Assembly: GCF_026340095.1 (NCBI RefSeq)
Contig: NZ_JAPEPO010000001.1
Location: 5,480,001-5,544,000 of the forward strand
Length of the DNA: 64,000 nt
DNA from: Streptomyces sp. NBC_01446
GTDB taxonomy: Bacteria; Actinomycetota; Actinomycetes; Streptomycetales; Streptomycetaceae
Direction of reading: 5' to 3'
Shown here: positions 9,661-21,202 of the stretch, piece by piece
Position numbering within the stretch: the first letter of the stretch is position 1
How the letters are laid out: every line of letters begins with the position of its first letter
Made by a program: the position numbers and the translations under genes
The notes under the pieces: model-generated
The model's database searches: none
What the model was told of the DNA's origin: nothing
The model's input: only the letters and a program-made list of their open reading frames with translations

Positions 9661-11617
9661 CCGTGAGCAGGGCGAGCGGCGCCGCCGCCGAGCGTGACTC
9701 GCGCTCGCACGCGTGCGGGTAGGGGACGGGCGCCGGGTGCGCCTCCCGCGCGTACCCGGCGAGCACCTCGGGCAGCCGGTGGCCCGAGGCCGCGGCCGCC
9801 TCCACCAGCGCGTGCGCCACCGTCCGTGCCTCGTCGTGCAGCCCGTAGCGGGCGAGCCCGAGCGCGATCAGGGCGTTGTCGTGCGGCCACACCGAACCCC
9901 GGTGGTAGGAGAGCGGGTGGTACGCGGCCTGACCGGCAGCGAGCGTGCGCACCCCCCAGCCGGAGAAGAAGTCGGGCTCCAGGAGACGCCGGCCGACCAC
10001 CTCCCCGTACTCCTTGTCGAGCAGGCCGGACCACAGGAGGTGGCCCGCGTCGGACGCCAGCGCGTCGACGTGCCGCCCGTCGCCGTCCAGGGCGAGCGCC
10101 GGGAACGCGCGGTCCGCCATCCAGAAATCCCGCTGGAAACGGTCCCGCAGATCGGTCGCCGCCTGCTCCAGGAGGTCCGCGTACACCGGGTCGTCCCAGG
10201 CCGTGCGGGCGAGCGCGGCGGTGCGGCGCAGGGCGTCGTACGCGTAGCCCTGGGCGCCCGCCGCCGTCACGGGTCCCGTGGGGCGGCTGCCGTCGGCCGA
10301 ACAGATGGCGCCCGGTGAGTCCTTCCAGTTCTGGTTGGCGAGGCCGCCGCGGTCGGCGCGGTAGACGAGGTAGCCGCGCGAGGTGAGGCCGCCGTGGTCG
10401 AGCATCCAGCTGACGGCGGCCCGCGCGTGCGGTTCGAGGCGGCGGGCCGTCGCCACGTCGCCGGTCCGGTCCGTGTACGCGCCGAGCAGGACGAGGAACA
10501 GGGGCGTCGCGTCGACCGAGCCGTAGTAGCGGGCGAACGGGACCTGTCCGAAGTGCGCGAGCTCGCCGTGCCGCACCTCGTGGACGATCTTGCCGGGCTG
10601 GGCGACGGCGTCCTCCGTGGACTCGGTGGCCTGCGTCGCGGCGAGCACCGGGAGCGTCGCGGCGGCCAGGTCCGGCCGGTACGGGAGGGCGAACAGGGAG
10701 GTCAGGAGCGCGTCGCGGCCGAGAAGTGTGAGGAACCAGGGGACGCCCGCACCCGGCACGCTCAGCCGCTCGCCGTCCGGGCCGGTGGCCGGCACCTGGA
10801 GCACGGCCAGGTCGGCCAGGCCCCTCGTGCACGCAGCGGCGAGAGCGGGCCAGGCGGCGGGCAGTGTGATGTCCCGCGTGAACTCCTCGGTGCGCGCGGC
10901 GAGTTCGGCCGCCGCGTCGGCGGGGGACGCGGGGACCGGGATGCCGGGGGCGCCGTGCGGGCGGGCCGCGACGCGCAGGCTCAGGTCGGCCGTGCCGTGC
11001 CCGGCCAGTTCGAGGGCCCAGACGAGGCGGCGGGCGCCGGTGCCGGTCTCCTCGACGGCGTCGGGCGCGGGTTCCGCGGTCACCGTGGTCGACGAGCGCC
11101 ACTCGCCCCGCCGGTAGCCGAACCGGACGCCGTCCTCCAGCGCCGACCGGGAGCGGACGGCGCCGGTCTTCGTGTAGGTGCGGTGGTCGGCGCGCAGCTC
11201 GAACTGGTCGGTGAAGTCGGCGTCGACGGTCAGCGCGAGCCGTACCGTCGTCGGCGCCGCGCGGTTGGAGACGACCCGCAGGGTTTCGACGAACGCGCTG
11301 TCCGCCACGGCCTGTTCGCGGAACAGGGTGTACGCGGGCGGCTCCAGGCGGCCGCCGCGCGGCACGAGCACACAGCGCGCCACGCCCTCGCCGGTGCCGT
11401 TCCGCCCGGCCGTGTCCCCGCCCGGCGGTCCGGCGGGTGTGAGTACCTCGGGCGCGGCGCCGTCCGCGGTGAGCTGCCAACGGCTGAGGTGCCGGCCGTC
11501 GCGCACGAACAGGCCGTCGGGCGAGCCGGATCCGCGTACGCCGCTGATGTCACCGCTCGGGCCGATCGCCGCGAACGTGGCGCCCCGCACGAGCAGTTGA
11601 TGCTGTCGGTCCGTCAT
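9647..11617 (-). CDS. glycogen-debranching-type enzyme (amylo-alpha-1,6-glucosidase family)
   Basis: A 656-aa protein with the two-part layout of GDE/GDE-C proteins. The N-terminal beta domain (about 1-220) carries GLFVRDGRHLSRWQLTADG. An (alpha/alpha)6 catalytic barrel follows with VPWFLTLLGRDALLTSLFAL, GKIVHEVRHGELAH, YYGSVDATPLFL, NQNWKDSPGAI and YHRGSVWPHDNALIALG, the expected acidic and His-rich motifs. It acts on alpha-glucan branches or related oligosaccharides, presumably in the cytosol as no signal peptide is seen. Its ATG overlaps the stop of the upstream GH63-like gene (ATGA), so the two are translationally coupled. Exact substrate unproven. Confidence 0.88.
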   Translation of the reverse strand: MTDRQHQLLVRGATFAAIGPSGDISGVRGSGSPDGLFVRDGRHLSRWQLTADGAAPEVLTPAGPPGGDTAGRNGTGEGVARCVLVPRGGRLEPPAYTLFREQAVADSAFVETLRVVSNRAAPTTVRLALTVDADFTDQFELRADHRTYTKTGAVRSRSALEDGVRFGYRRGEWRSSTTVTAEPAPDAVEETGTGARRLVWALELAGHGTADLSLRVAARPHGAPGIPVPASPADAAAELAARTEEFTRDITLPAAWPALAAACTRGLADLAVLQVPATGPDGERLSVPGAGVPWFLTLLGRDALLTSLFALPYRPDLAAATLPVLAATQATESTEDAVAQPGKIVHEVRHGELAHFGQVPFARYYGSVDATPLFLVLLGAYTDRTGDVATARRLEPHARAAVSWMLDHGGLTSRGYLVYRADRGGLANQNWKDSPGAICSADGSRPTGPVTAAGAQGYAYDALRRTAALARTAWDDPVYADLLEQAATDLRDRFQRDFWMADRAFPALALDGDGRHVDALASDAGHLLWSGLLDKEYGEVVGRRLLEPDFFSGWGVRTLAAGQAAYHPLSYHRGSVWPHDNALIALGLARYGLHDEARTVAHALVEAAAASGHRLPEVLAGYAREAHPAPVPYPHACERESRSAAAPLALLTAVGG

Positions 11618-13095
11618 CCCCAGGTCCCTCCCTCGTGCCGCTCCCGCGGCTCCTGCAGCAGATCCAGGGCGAGCGCGGCGCTCCAGGCGAAGCCGCGCGC
11701 GCCGCAGCCGCGTCCCGTGTACGGATCCACGTATTCGGCGAAGGCCGTGTCGAGTGCGGTGCCGAGCAGCGTGGTGCGCAGGCGCTCGGCCTCCGCGTGC
11801 TCGCCGTGGAGGCGCAGGCCGCGCTCGATCAGCCAGTTCGTGTTGAACCAGGCCGGTCCGCGCCAGTAGCGGTGCGGGTCGAAGGCCGGTCCCGTCAGGT
11901 CGTAGCTCGGCACGAGCCGCACCGCTGTGCCGAGGCCGAAGCGGGGGCTGCGGGCGGTGCGCAGCAGGCCGGCGGTCACGTGCCGGGGGAGCGTCGGCAG
12001 GATGAGCGGGATCAGGCCCGAGACGCCGTACTCCGGGATCAGGGCCGGGGGTGACATCTGCCGGGTGGCCGTCCGGGACGTGTCGTGTCCTGGTGCGCGG
12101 GGTGTGTGGTGGCTGTCGGTCACGCGCAGGTCGCGGCAGAAGAACATGCCTGTCGCCGGGTCCCACAGGCGCTCGACCAGCGCTGCCGTGAGGCGTTCGG
12201 CGCGGGCGTGGCGGGCCGTGCCTGTGGCGCCGAGTTCGCAGGCGATGCGGGCGAGGGCGTGCTCGGAGGCGATCAGGAGGGCGTTGAAGGCGGGGTCCTC
12301 GACGGCGAACTCGCTCTGTCCGTCGGTGTATTGGCCGTCCCGGTAGTCCGTCGCGAGGCGTACGTACCGGCCGTAGTCGAGGTCGGTGGGCCGGTCGTCG
12401 GGCGCGCCGTGCTCCAGGTCGGCGCGGCGGAACGCGCGCGCGGGGGCCGGGGCGATCCGGCTCAGCGGGGCGTCCCAGCAGGGGCTGTTGTCCATGCCCT
12501 GCTCCCAAGGGTGGATCACTGAGGCGAGGCCGCCGCCGCCCAGGTCCCTGCGGTGCAGGAGATAGCGGTGCCAGGCCGCGAGCTTCGGATGGATGCGGGC
12601 CAGGAACGAGCGGGACCGGGACAGCCCGGGGTCGGCGCGGTGCACGAGCCACGCGGCCAGCGCGTGCACCGGCGGCTGCACGATGCCGGAGGTCTGCACG
12701 GCGCGCGGCGCACCGGCCGCCCGGCCCGAAACGGAGGAGCGCCAGAAGTCGGGGCTGGGAAAGTAGGCGTCGAGAGGGACGGAGGGGTTGAACACGATGT
12801 GCGGCACCCGGCCGTCGCCCCACTGGGCGGCGAACAGCGTCTCCAGCTCCAACTGGGCGCGCAGCGGCGACACATGGCGTGATCCGATGGCGACGAACGC
12901 GGAGTCCCATGACCACTGGTGCGGATAGAGGGTGCGGGAGGGGACCGTGGACGTGCCCGTCCAGTTCGTCTCCAGGACCCGCGCGGCCCGATCGCGCAGC
13001 GCGGCCCGCTCGCGCGGGGGAGCGGCGGCGGCATCGGAGGCGCGGCGCGGAGCCGCACCGGTCCGCCGGGTTGTGCGGTCCACACGAACTCCCAC
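11614..13095 (-). CDS. GH63/MGH1-like glycoside hydrolase ((alpha/alpha)6 barrel)
   Basis: A 493-aa cytosolic protein resembling glucosyl-/mannosyl-glycerate hydrolases and GH63-type glucosidases. It shows SRTLYPHQWSWDSAFVAIG near residue 60 and WRGPAWFNTNWLIERGL near 390, both typical substrate-site motifs of the fold. The N-terminal 40 residues are Arg/Ala-rich and poorly conserved in character, so a later start is possible. It is first in a two-gene operon with the debranching-type enzyme and divergent from a ROK repressor, which suggests a sugar-inducible glycan degradation unit. The substrate could equally be a compatible-solute glucoside or a storage-glucan fragment. Confidence 0.8.
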   Translation of the reverse strand: MGVRVDRTTRRTGAAPRRASDAAAAPPRERAALRDRAARVLETNWTGTSTVPSRTLYPHQWSWDSAFVAIGSRHVSPLRAQLELETLFAAQWGDGRVPHIVFNPSVPLDAYFPSPDFWRSSVSGRAAGAPRAVQTSGIVQPPVHALAAWLVHRADPGLSRSRSFLARIHPKLAAWHRYLLHRRDLGGGGLASVIHPWEQGMDNSPCWDAPLSRIAPAPARAFRRADLEHGAPDDRPTDLDYGRYVRLATDYRDGQYTDGQSEFAVEDPAFNALLIASEHALARIACELGATGTARHARAERLTAALVERLWDPATGMFFCRDLRVTDSHHTPRAPGHDTSRTATRQMSPPALIPEYGVSGLIPLILPTLPRHVTAGLLRTARSPRFGLGTAVRLVPSYDLTGPAFDPHRYWRGPAWFNTNWLIERGLRLHGEHAEAERLRTTLLGTALDTAFAEYVDPYTGRGCGARGFAWSAALALDLLQEPRERHEGGTWG

Positions 13096-13104
13096 GGTCT
13101 GTCA

Positions 13105-13142
13105 GTTAAGCCGTATCCAGCATAGAGTTACGTCTACTTAAC
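13105..13142. promoter_or_regulatory. divergent operator candidate for the ROK regulator
   Basis: The gap between the divergent ROK and glycosidase genes holds matching half-sites GTTAAG (13105-13110) and CTTAAC (13137-13142), an AT-richer stretch in otherwise GC-rich DNA. Binding by the adjacent ROK protein is plausible, but the repeat is short and widely spaced. Confidence 0.35.
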
Positions 13143-13191
13143 CAGCAAAACCCAATATGTAACGCGCAGTTGACGAACGCAAGGGGTGCGA

Positions 13192-14436
13192 ATGGCCGGG
13201 GACCGGACGAGAGAGCGGCCGCGGAGCCAGGCGAGCGCCGGGGACCTGCTGCACCTCGTGCGCAGCGGCCGGGCGATCACGCGCGGCGCGCTCCAGGAGG
13301 CCACCGGGCTCTCCCGGGCCACCGTCGGCCAGCGCCTCGACCGGCTCTTCCGGGCGGGCTGGCTGCGTGAGGGCGCGGGCGGTCCCGCAGGGTCGCCGAC
13401 GGGCGGGCGGCCGTCCCTGCGCCTGGAGTTCGACGACGCCCACGCGGTCGTCCTCGCTGTCTCCCTCGACACCCGGCACGCGCGCGCCGCCGTCCTCACC
13501 CTCACCGGCGAGCTGCTCGCCGAGCGCTCCGGCACCCTCTCCGTCGACGAGGGGCCGGAGCGGGTGCTCGGCGCGCTCGGCGGCTGGTTCGCCGGTCTTC
13601 TGAAGGAGGCGGGCCGGAGCGCGGACGCCGTGTGCGGCATCGGGCTCGGGGTGCCGGGTCCCGTCGACACCGCCACGGGCCGCGTCGTGCAGCCGCCGAT
13701 CATGCCGGGCTGGGACGGCTACGACATCAGGGGCCGCCTGGGCCGCGCCTTCGCCGAGCAGACGGGCGGCGGGGGCGGCTCGGGCGACGCGGCCGGCGTC
13801 CCGGTTCTCGTCGACAACGACGCCAATCTGATGGCCTACGGCGAGCAGCGCACCGGTCACCCGGACTGCGCGGCCTTCGCCCTCGTCAAGGTGTCCACCG
13901 GCATCGGCGCGGGCGTCGTCGTCGGCGGCCAGATCTACCGGGGCATAGACGGGGGAGCGGGCGACATAGGGCATATCCGGGTGCCCGAGGGCGCGGGCAC
14001 GCTGTGCCGGTGCGGCTCGTACGGGTGCCTGGCCGCGGTGGCCAGCGGGCGCGCCCTCGCGCGGCGGCTCACGGAGGCCGGGGTGCCGGCGGAGTCGGGA
14101 TCGGATGTGCGGGAGCTGCTCGCCGAGGGGCACCCCGAAGCGGTGCGCCTGGCACGGGAGGCCGGACGCAGCGTGGGCGAGGTTCTGGCGACGGTGGTGA
14201 CGCTGCTCAACCCGGGGGTCCTGATGATCGCGGGGGATCTGGCCGGAACCCCCTTCCTCACGGGCGTACGCGAACTGCTCTACCAGCGGGCCCTGCCGCG
14301 CTCCACCGCTCATCTGGACGTGGTCACCGCGCGCCTCGGTGAGCGGTCTGCCCTGGTCGGGGCGGGTGCGCTCGTCGTGGAGCACCTCTACGCGCCGGAC
14401 CGGGCGGAGGAACGGCTCGCGGCGCTCGGCCTGTGA
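13192..14436 (+). CDS. ROK-family transcriptional regulator
   Basis: A 414-aa repressor-type ROK protein. It has an N-terminal winged helix (about 15-65: LLHLVRSGRAITRGALQEAT, LSRATVGQRLDRL) followed by a sugar-kinase-like ROK domain with CGIGLGVPGPVD, VLVDNDANLMAYGE and GAGDIGHIRV. The zinc motif reads LCRCGSYGCL. ATG 13192 is preferred over GTG 13186 because AAGGGG sits 5 nt upstream. It is divergent from the two glycosidase genes, its likely targets. The effector sugar is unknown, and whether the kinase-like domain retains catalysis cannot be decided here. Confidence 0.9.
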   Translation: MAGDRTRERPRSQASAGDLLHLVRSGRAITRGALQEATGLSRATVGQRLDRLFRAGWLREGAGGPAGSPTGGRPSLRLEFDDAHAVVLAVSLDTRHARAAVLTLTGELLAERSGTLSVDEGPERVLGALGGWFAGLLKEAGRSADAVCGIGLGVPGPVDTATGRVVQPPIMPGWDGYDIRGRLGRAFAEQTGGGGGSGDAAGVPVLVDNDANLMAYGEQRTGHPDCAAFALVKVSTGIGAGVVVGGQIYRGIDGGAGDIGHIRVPEGAGTLCRCGSYGCLAAVASGRALARRLTEAGVPAESGSDVRELLAEGHPEAVRLAREAGRSVGEVLATVVTLLNPGVLMIAGDLAGTPFLTGVRELLYQRALPRSTAHLDVVTARLGERSALVGAGALVVEHLYAPDRAEERLAALGL

Positions 14437-14830
14437 ACGCCCGCTTTCCGTCCGGATGCTGACATCGAAGGGTCCGGAAACGGCGTGATTCTCGCCACCC
14501 CTGATAGGGGTAGCGCTCAGATGAGCATGTTGAGGCCGGTTGTACATTTCTAAGGCATGGCACTGAGTGCCACCGCTCGATCATTTACGACTTGAACTCA
14601 CATGAGTGTTGTCCGTGCTCACCTGAGCGATATCCGGGGTCTACGGGGGTTGTGTGTTCAAGAAGTGAAGACAAGCCTTCGAGTGTCGCTGTCTATGAGT
14701 TACTTTCGATCTAGCGGCGGACGGGTGGTTACGGCCGTATGACGCACAAGTGGACGTACCCAGATGCCTTCGATATGGGTATGTTCCTCGCCGTCAGGGC
14801 AGCCACCGAGTCATCGAGGAGTCGAGACCC
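14437..14830. other. 394-nt intergenic region upstream of ppdK
   Basis: No gene is seen. It holds an inverted repeat ACCCCT-GAT-AGGGGT (14497-14511) and a 15-bp palindrome TGGCACTGAGTGCCA (14558-14572). Base composition is lower in GC than the flanks, as in promoter regions. The length and two palindromes suggest ppdK has complex transcriptional control. Confidence 0.6.
14558..14572. promoter_or_regulatory. 15-bp palindrome upstream of ppdK
   Basis: TGGCACT-G-AGTGCCA is a perfect palindrome about 260 nt upstream of ppdK. It shares half-site bases with CIRCE-type elements but lacks the 9-nt spacer, so it is not a HrcA site. The cognate regulator is unknown. Confidence 0.45.
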
Positions 14831-17548
<2,718 letters not shown>

Positions 17549-17566
17549 GAACCGGTCCGCAAGACT

Positions 17567-17663
17567 CCGGAGCCGTTGTCTGGGTGCCCGACCCTCACGA
17601 AAGGCAGCGGCTCCGGTGCACCGAAGGAGAGGGCGGTACCCCTTGTGCGGGGGGTGCCGCCCT
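17567..17663 (+). terminator. terminator region after ppdK
   Basis: Two stem-loops follow the stop. The first pairs CCGGAGCCG (17567-17575) with CGGCTCCGG (17608-17616) over a long loop. The second pairs GGGCGGTACCCC (about 17631-17642) with GGGGTGCCGCCC (about 17651-17662), one G-T pair, followed by TTTCGT. The second is the better intrinsic terminator. Confidence 0.75.
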
Positions 17664-17731
17664 TTCGTGCGCGGGGGCGGGCGCTCTTGGGGGTTCTGTG
17701 ATGTCCGTTCCCTTGTGAGGCCCAGGAGGCA

Positions 17732-17747
17732 AGTGGTGTAGTCCACT
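17732..17747. promoter_or_regulatory. DasR-responsive element (dre) candidate
   Basis: AGTGGTGTAGTCCACT matches the known Streptomyces dre consensus ASTGGTCTAGACCAST at 14 of 16 positions (S = C or G). It ends 2 nt before the ATG of a GH20 hexosaminidase gene, a typical DasR target class, so repression when GlcNAc-derived effectors are low is likely. A TTGTGA at 17713 and TGTAGT at 17737 could be promoter hexamers, which would put the dre on the -10 element and make the mRNA nearly leaderless. Confidence 0.75.
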
Positions 17748-17749
17748 TC

Positions 17750-20134
17750 ATGTCTCCGAGTAACGGTACGACTTCACCGCGTCTGTCACGCCGCTCGTTC
17801 GTCACTGCCCTCGCGGTGACCTCGGCAGCCACCGCCCTGCCGATCGGGCTCGGGCCCGCCGCCGCGCGGGCCGCAGGCAGGAGCGCGGTCAACGAGCGCC
17901 CCGTCGTCATCCCCGCCCTCCAGGCCTGGGCCGGATCCACGGGACGGTACCGCCTCGAAGCAGGCGCACCGATCGTCGTGCAGACCGCCGAACCGGGTGA
18001 GCTCCTCACGCTTGCCCGGCAGTTCGCCGACGAGATCGAAGAGGTCACGGGCATCAGGCCCGGCGCGCCCCGTGCCGGCCACGGAGTGCGGGGCGGCCTG
18101 CGGCTCGTCCTCGACCCGGCCGACCGGCACGCGCCGGGCGGCGACCGGTACGCCGAGGAGGGCTACACCCTCACCGTCACGGCATCCGCCGTCACGGTCA
18201 CCGCACCCACCCGCACCGGCCTCTACTACGGCACCCGCTCGGTCCTGCAGATCCTCCTGCGCTCCGACGGGCGCCGCGAACTGCCCACCGGCATCGCCCA
18301 CGACTGGCCCGACTACCGGCTGCGCGGCTTCATGCTGGACGCGGGCCGCCGCTACTTCACCCCGGGCTTCGTCCGCGACCAGCTGCGCCTGATGGGCTGG
18401 TTCAAGCTCAACGACCTGCAACTGCATCTGAACGACAACGAGATCAGCCCGGCCGGCGGCGACTGGTCCAAGGCCTACGACGCGTTCCGGCTGCGCAGCG
18501 ACAAGCCCGAATGGGCCGGGCTCGCCGCATCCGACGGCTCGTACTCGCGGGAGGACTGGGACTCCTTCGAGGACACCGCGGCCGCCCACGCCGTCCAGCT
18601 CACCCCCGAGATCGACGCGCCCGCACACGCCCGGTCCTTCGTACGCTTCCGCCCCGAACTCGGCCTGAAGGGCGGCAACTCCGATCACCTCGACCTCGCC
18701 GAACCGGAGACGACGGCCTTCATGAAGAAGGTCTTCGACGAGTTCGCGCCCTGGTTCCGCAGCCCCGAGGTCCACTACGGCGCCGACGAGTACACCGGCC
18801 CGGAGGAGCAGTACCGCGGCTACTTCAACGCCATGGCCGCCCACCTGCGCACCCTCGGCAAACACCCCCGCGCCTGGGGCAGCCTCACCGAGATGGCGCC
18901 CTCCGGCACGTCCGGCTACGACCGCGACGTCACCATCCACAGCTGGAACAACGGCTGGTACGGCCCCAAGGCGGCCACGGCCGACGGCTACGAGATCGTC
19001 AACACGAACGACGGGCTCCTCTACATCGTCCCGTTCGCCACCTACTACCACCCGCTCGGACTCGACGGCCCCTATCTGTACGAGAGCTGGGCCCCGCACG
19101 TCTTCCCCGGCGATCAGAGCCTCCAGCCGCACGACCCGAAGCTGCGCGGCGCCATGTCCGCCGTGTGGAACGACCTCGTGCACGCCACGTACACCCAGCA
19201 GGCCGTCCACGGTCTGGTCGAGAAGACCTTCGGGACGCTCGCTCAGAAGATGTGGAGCGGGTCCGGAGCGGGCCTGAGCTACCGGGACTTCACCGCCGAG
19301 CTGCGGCGCGGGATCGCCGGACCCGGGCTCACCACCCTCACGCCCACGCTCGCCGAACCCGACCAGATCTCCCTGGACGCGCCGGCCACCGCCTCCTCCA
19401 CGGCCGCGGGATCCCGCCCCGCGTACGCCACCGACGGCAGCCCGGTCACCCGGTGGACCAGCGGCCGCGAGCGGGCTCCCTGGCTGGCCGTCGACCTCGG
19501 GCAGAGCCGGCCCGTACAGCGTGTGCGGGTCGAATGGGGGCAGGATCACGGCACCGCGTACGCCGTCGAGGTCTCCGACGACGGCGTCGCATGGCGCACC
19601 GTCGCCGAGCGCACCGGCCGCGACCGTGCGGGCTGGGACGAACTCGGCTTCCCGGCGACCACCGCCCGCCATGTACGCCTGCGCGGCCGGGAGCACGCGA
19701 GCACGAGGTACTCGCTGTGGAGCCTCCAGGTGTACGACATCCCCGATCTGGCGCTCGGCCGCCCCACCACCGCGTCGTCCGCCGAGACGGCCACGCTCAC
19801 CGCGCCCAACGCCACCGATGGTGACCCGGGCACCCGTTGGGCGTCGAAGTACACGGACGGCGAGTGGATCGAGGTCGACCTGGAACGGACGCGGACCGTG
19901 CGGCGGATCGTCCTCGACTGGGAGACGGCCGCCGGACGGGACTACGACCTCCAGGTCTCCGCCGACGCCGCGGGCTCGTCCTGGAGCACCGTCGCCGCGC
20001 GCCGCGGCCGTACCACGGCCGGGGTGGACACGGTCGACCTCGACGCCGTGGAGGCGCGGCGCGTACGGATGCTGGGCGTGAAGCGGCAGACGACGTACGG
20101 GTACTCGCTCTACCGGTTCGAAGTGCGGGGCTGA
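17750..20134 (+). CDS. Tat-exported beta-N-acetylhexosaminidase (GH20) with two F5/8C domains
   Basis: A 794-aa secreted enzyme releasing terminal GlcNAc from chitin or glycan fragments. Residues 1-43 are a twin-arginine signal (RLSRRSFVTALAVTS, cleavage near ARA-AG). A GH20b lead domain (about 50-180) precedes the catalytic barrel, whose Asp-Glu pair is in VHYGADEYTG (D346, E347). Two discoidin/F5-8C (CBM32-like) modules (about 545-660 and 665-794) each carry TDG...TRW motifs. No Shine-Dalgarno lies at usable distance: GGAGG is 20 nt upstream, which suggests a leaderless message. A dre-like site sits immediately before the start. Confidence 0.92.
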   Translation: MSPSNGTTSPRLSRRSFVTALAVTSAATALPIGLGPAAARAAGRSAVNERPVVIPALQAWAGSTGRYRLEAGAPIVVQTAEPGELLTLARQFADEIEEVTGIRPGAPRAGHGVRGGLRLVLDPADRHAPGGDRYAEEGYTLTVTASAVTVTAPTRTGLYYGTRSVLQILLRSDGRRELPTGIAHDWPDYRLRGFMLDAGRRYFTPGFVRDQLRLMGWFKLNDLQLHLNDNEISPAGGDWSKAYDAFRLRSDKPEWAGLAASDGSYSREDWDSFEDTAAAHAVQLTPEIDAPAHARSFVRFRPELGLKGGNSDHLDLAEPETTAFMKKVFDEFAPWFRSPEVHYGADEYTGPEEQYRGYFNAMAAHLRTLGKHPRAWGSLTEMAPSGTSGYDRDVTIHSWNNGWYGPKAATADGYEIVNTNDGLLYIVPFATYYHPLGLDGPYLYESWAPHVFPGDQSLQPHDPKLRGAMSAVWNDLVHATYTQQAVHGLVEKTFGTLAQKMWSGSGAGLSYRDFTAELRRGIAGPGLTTLTPTLAEPDQISLDAPATASSTAAGSRPAYATDGSPVTRWTSGRERAPWLAVDLGQSRPVQRVRVEWGQDHGTAYAVEVSDDGVAWRTVAERTGRDRAGWDELGFPATTARHVRLRGREHASTRYSLWSLQVYDIPDLALGRPTTASSAETATLTAPNATDGDPGTRWASKYTDGEWIEVDLERTRTVRRIVLDWETAAGRDYDLQVSADAAGSSWSTVAARRGRTTAGVDTVDLDAVEARRVRMLGVKRQTTYGYSLYRFEVRG

Positions 20135-20147
20135 GCACAGAGGCGAA

Positions 20148-20222
20148 GGGGTACGGGGGAAACGGGGGTGTGGGGTTCCACATCTACTGGCCGGTAAGTA
20201 CAGTCGGGCACCCCCGTACCCC
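20148..20222. repeat. 12-bp perfect inverted repeat with 51-nt loop
   Basis: GGGGTACGGGGG (20148-20159) is exactly complementary to 20211-20222. The repeat fills the gap between the hexosaminidase stop and the SDR gene. It could terminate the first transcript or form a leader structure for the second; there is no T run. Confidence 0.55.
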
Positions 20223-20242
20223 CTCGTCCAGGGAGCACAGCC

Positions 20243-21157
20243 ATGACCGGCTGGAACGCGAGCGACATCCCCGACCAGAGCGGCCGCACGGCCGTGGTCA
20301 CCGGCGCCAACAGCGGCATCGGCTACATCACGGCACGTGAGCTGGCCCGCAAGGGCGCCCGCGTCGTCCTCGCCTGCCGCAGCGAGGCGCGGGGCACGGC
20401 CGCGCTGGAGCGGCTGCGCTCCGAAGTGCCGGGCGCGCAGGCCGGGTTCGAGCAGCTCGACCTGGGTGACCTGTCGTCCGTGCGGAAGTTCGCCGGATCC
20501 CACGGCAGTGGTGAGCGGCTCGACCTGCTGATCAACAACGCGGGCGTGATGGCGCTGCCCCAGGGGCGGACCGCCGACGGCTTCGAGACGCAGTTCGGCG
20601 TCAACCACCTCGGCCACTTCGCACTGACCGGCCTCCTCCTGCCCCGGCTCCTCGACACACCCGGCGCCCGCGTCGTCAGCGTCTCCAGCGGCTTCCACGC
20701 CCTCGCCGACGTCGACATCGCGGACCTCAACAGCGAGCGCCGCTACCGGCGCTGGATCGCGTACGGCCGCTCCAAGACGGCGAACCTGCTGTTCATCCAC
20801 GAGCTGGCGCGCAAGCTGGCGGCACGCGGGTCCGACGTCGTCGCGGCGTCCGCGCACCCCGGGTACGCCTCCACGAACCTCGCGACGCAGGGCGTGCGCA
20901 TGGAAGGCCGCAAGGCCGTCGAGCGGGTCATCGAGCTGGGCAACCGGGTCATCGCCCAGTCCGCCGAGGCCGGCGCGCTGCCCACGCTGTACGCGGCGAC
21001 GGCTCCCGGGGTGCTCCCGGACTCGTTCACCGGCCCGTCCCTGATGATGTGGCGCGGGGCGCCCGCGACGTCGTGGCGGGCCCGGCGGACCCTCGACGAC
21101 GCGGCGGGGGAGCGGCTGTGGGCGGCGTCGGAACAGCTGACGGGCGTGACGTTCTAG
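20243..21157 (+). CDS. short-chain dehydrogenase/reductase (SDR)
   Basis: A 304-aa NAD(P)-dependent oxidoreductase of Rossmann fold. It has the cofactor motif TGANSGIGYITARELARKGA, the DLGDLSSVRKF acidic region, LINNAGVM, a catalytic Ser segment VVSVSSGFHA, and the YxxxK pair in AYGRSKTANLL. This arrangement resembles retinol-dehydrogenase-like SDRs common in Streptomyces. ATG 20243 has GGGAGCACAGCC upstream. The substrate is unknown and no operon partner is evident. Confidence 0.9.
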   Translation: MTGWNASDIPDQSGRTAVVTGANSGIGYITARELARKGARVVLACRSEARGTAALERLRSEVPGAQAGFEQLDLGDLSSVRKFAGSHGSGERLDLLINNAGVMALPQGRTADGFETQFGVNHLGHFALTGLLLPRLLDTPGARVVSVSSGFHALADVDIADLNSERRYRRWIAYGRSKTANLLFIHELARKLAARGSDVVAASAHPGYASTNLATQGVRMEGRKAVERVIELGNRVIAQSAEAGALPTLYAATAPGVLPDSFTGPSLMMWRGAPATSWRARRTLDDAAGERLWAASEQLTGVTF

Positions 21158-21202
21158 AAGACGTTCCAGGGGGTGTTTCAAGCCGCCGGACCGGCCGGCC
21201 GG

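Noticed and set aside
17786..21181. An 1131-codon minus-strand open frame opposite the hexosaminidase and SDR
   Set aside because: Antisense shadow spanning two unrelated real genes; repetitive Val/Gly/Asp/Arg composition.
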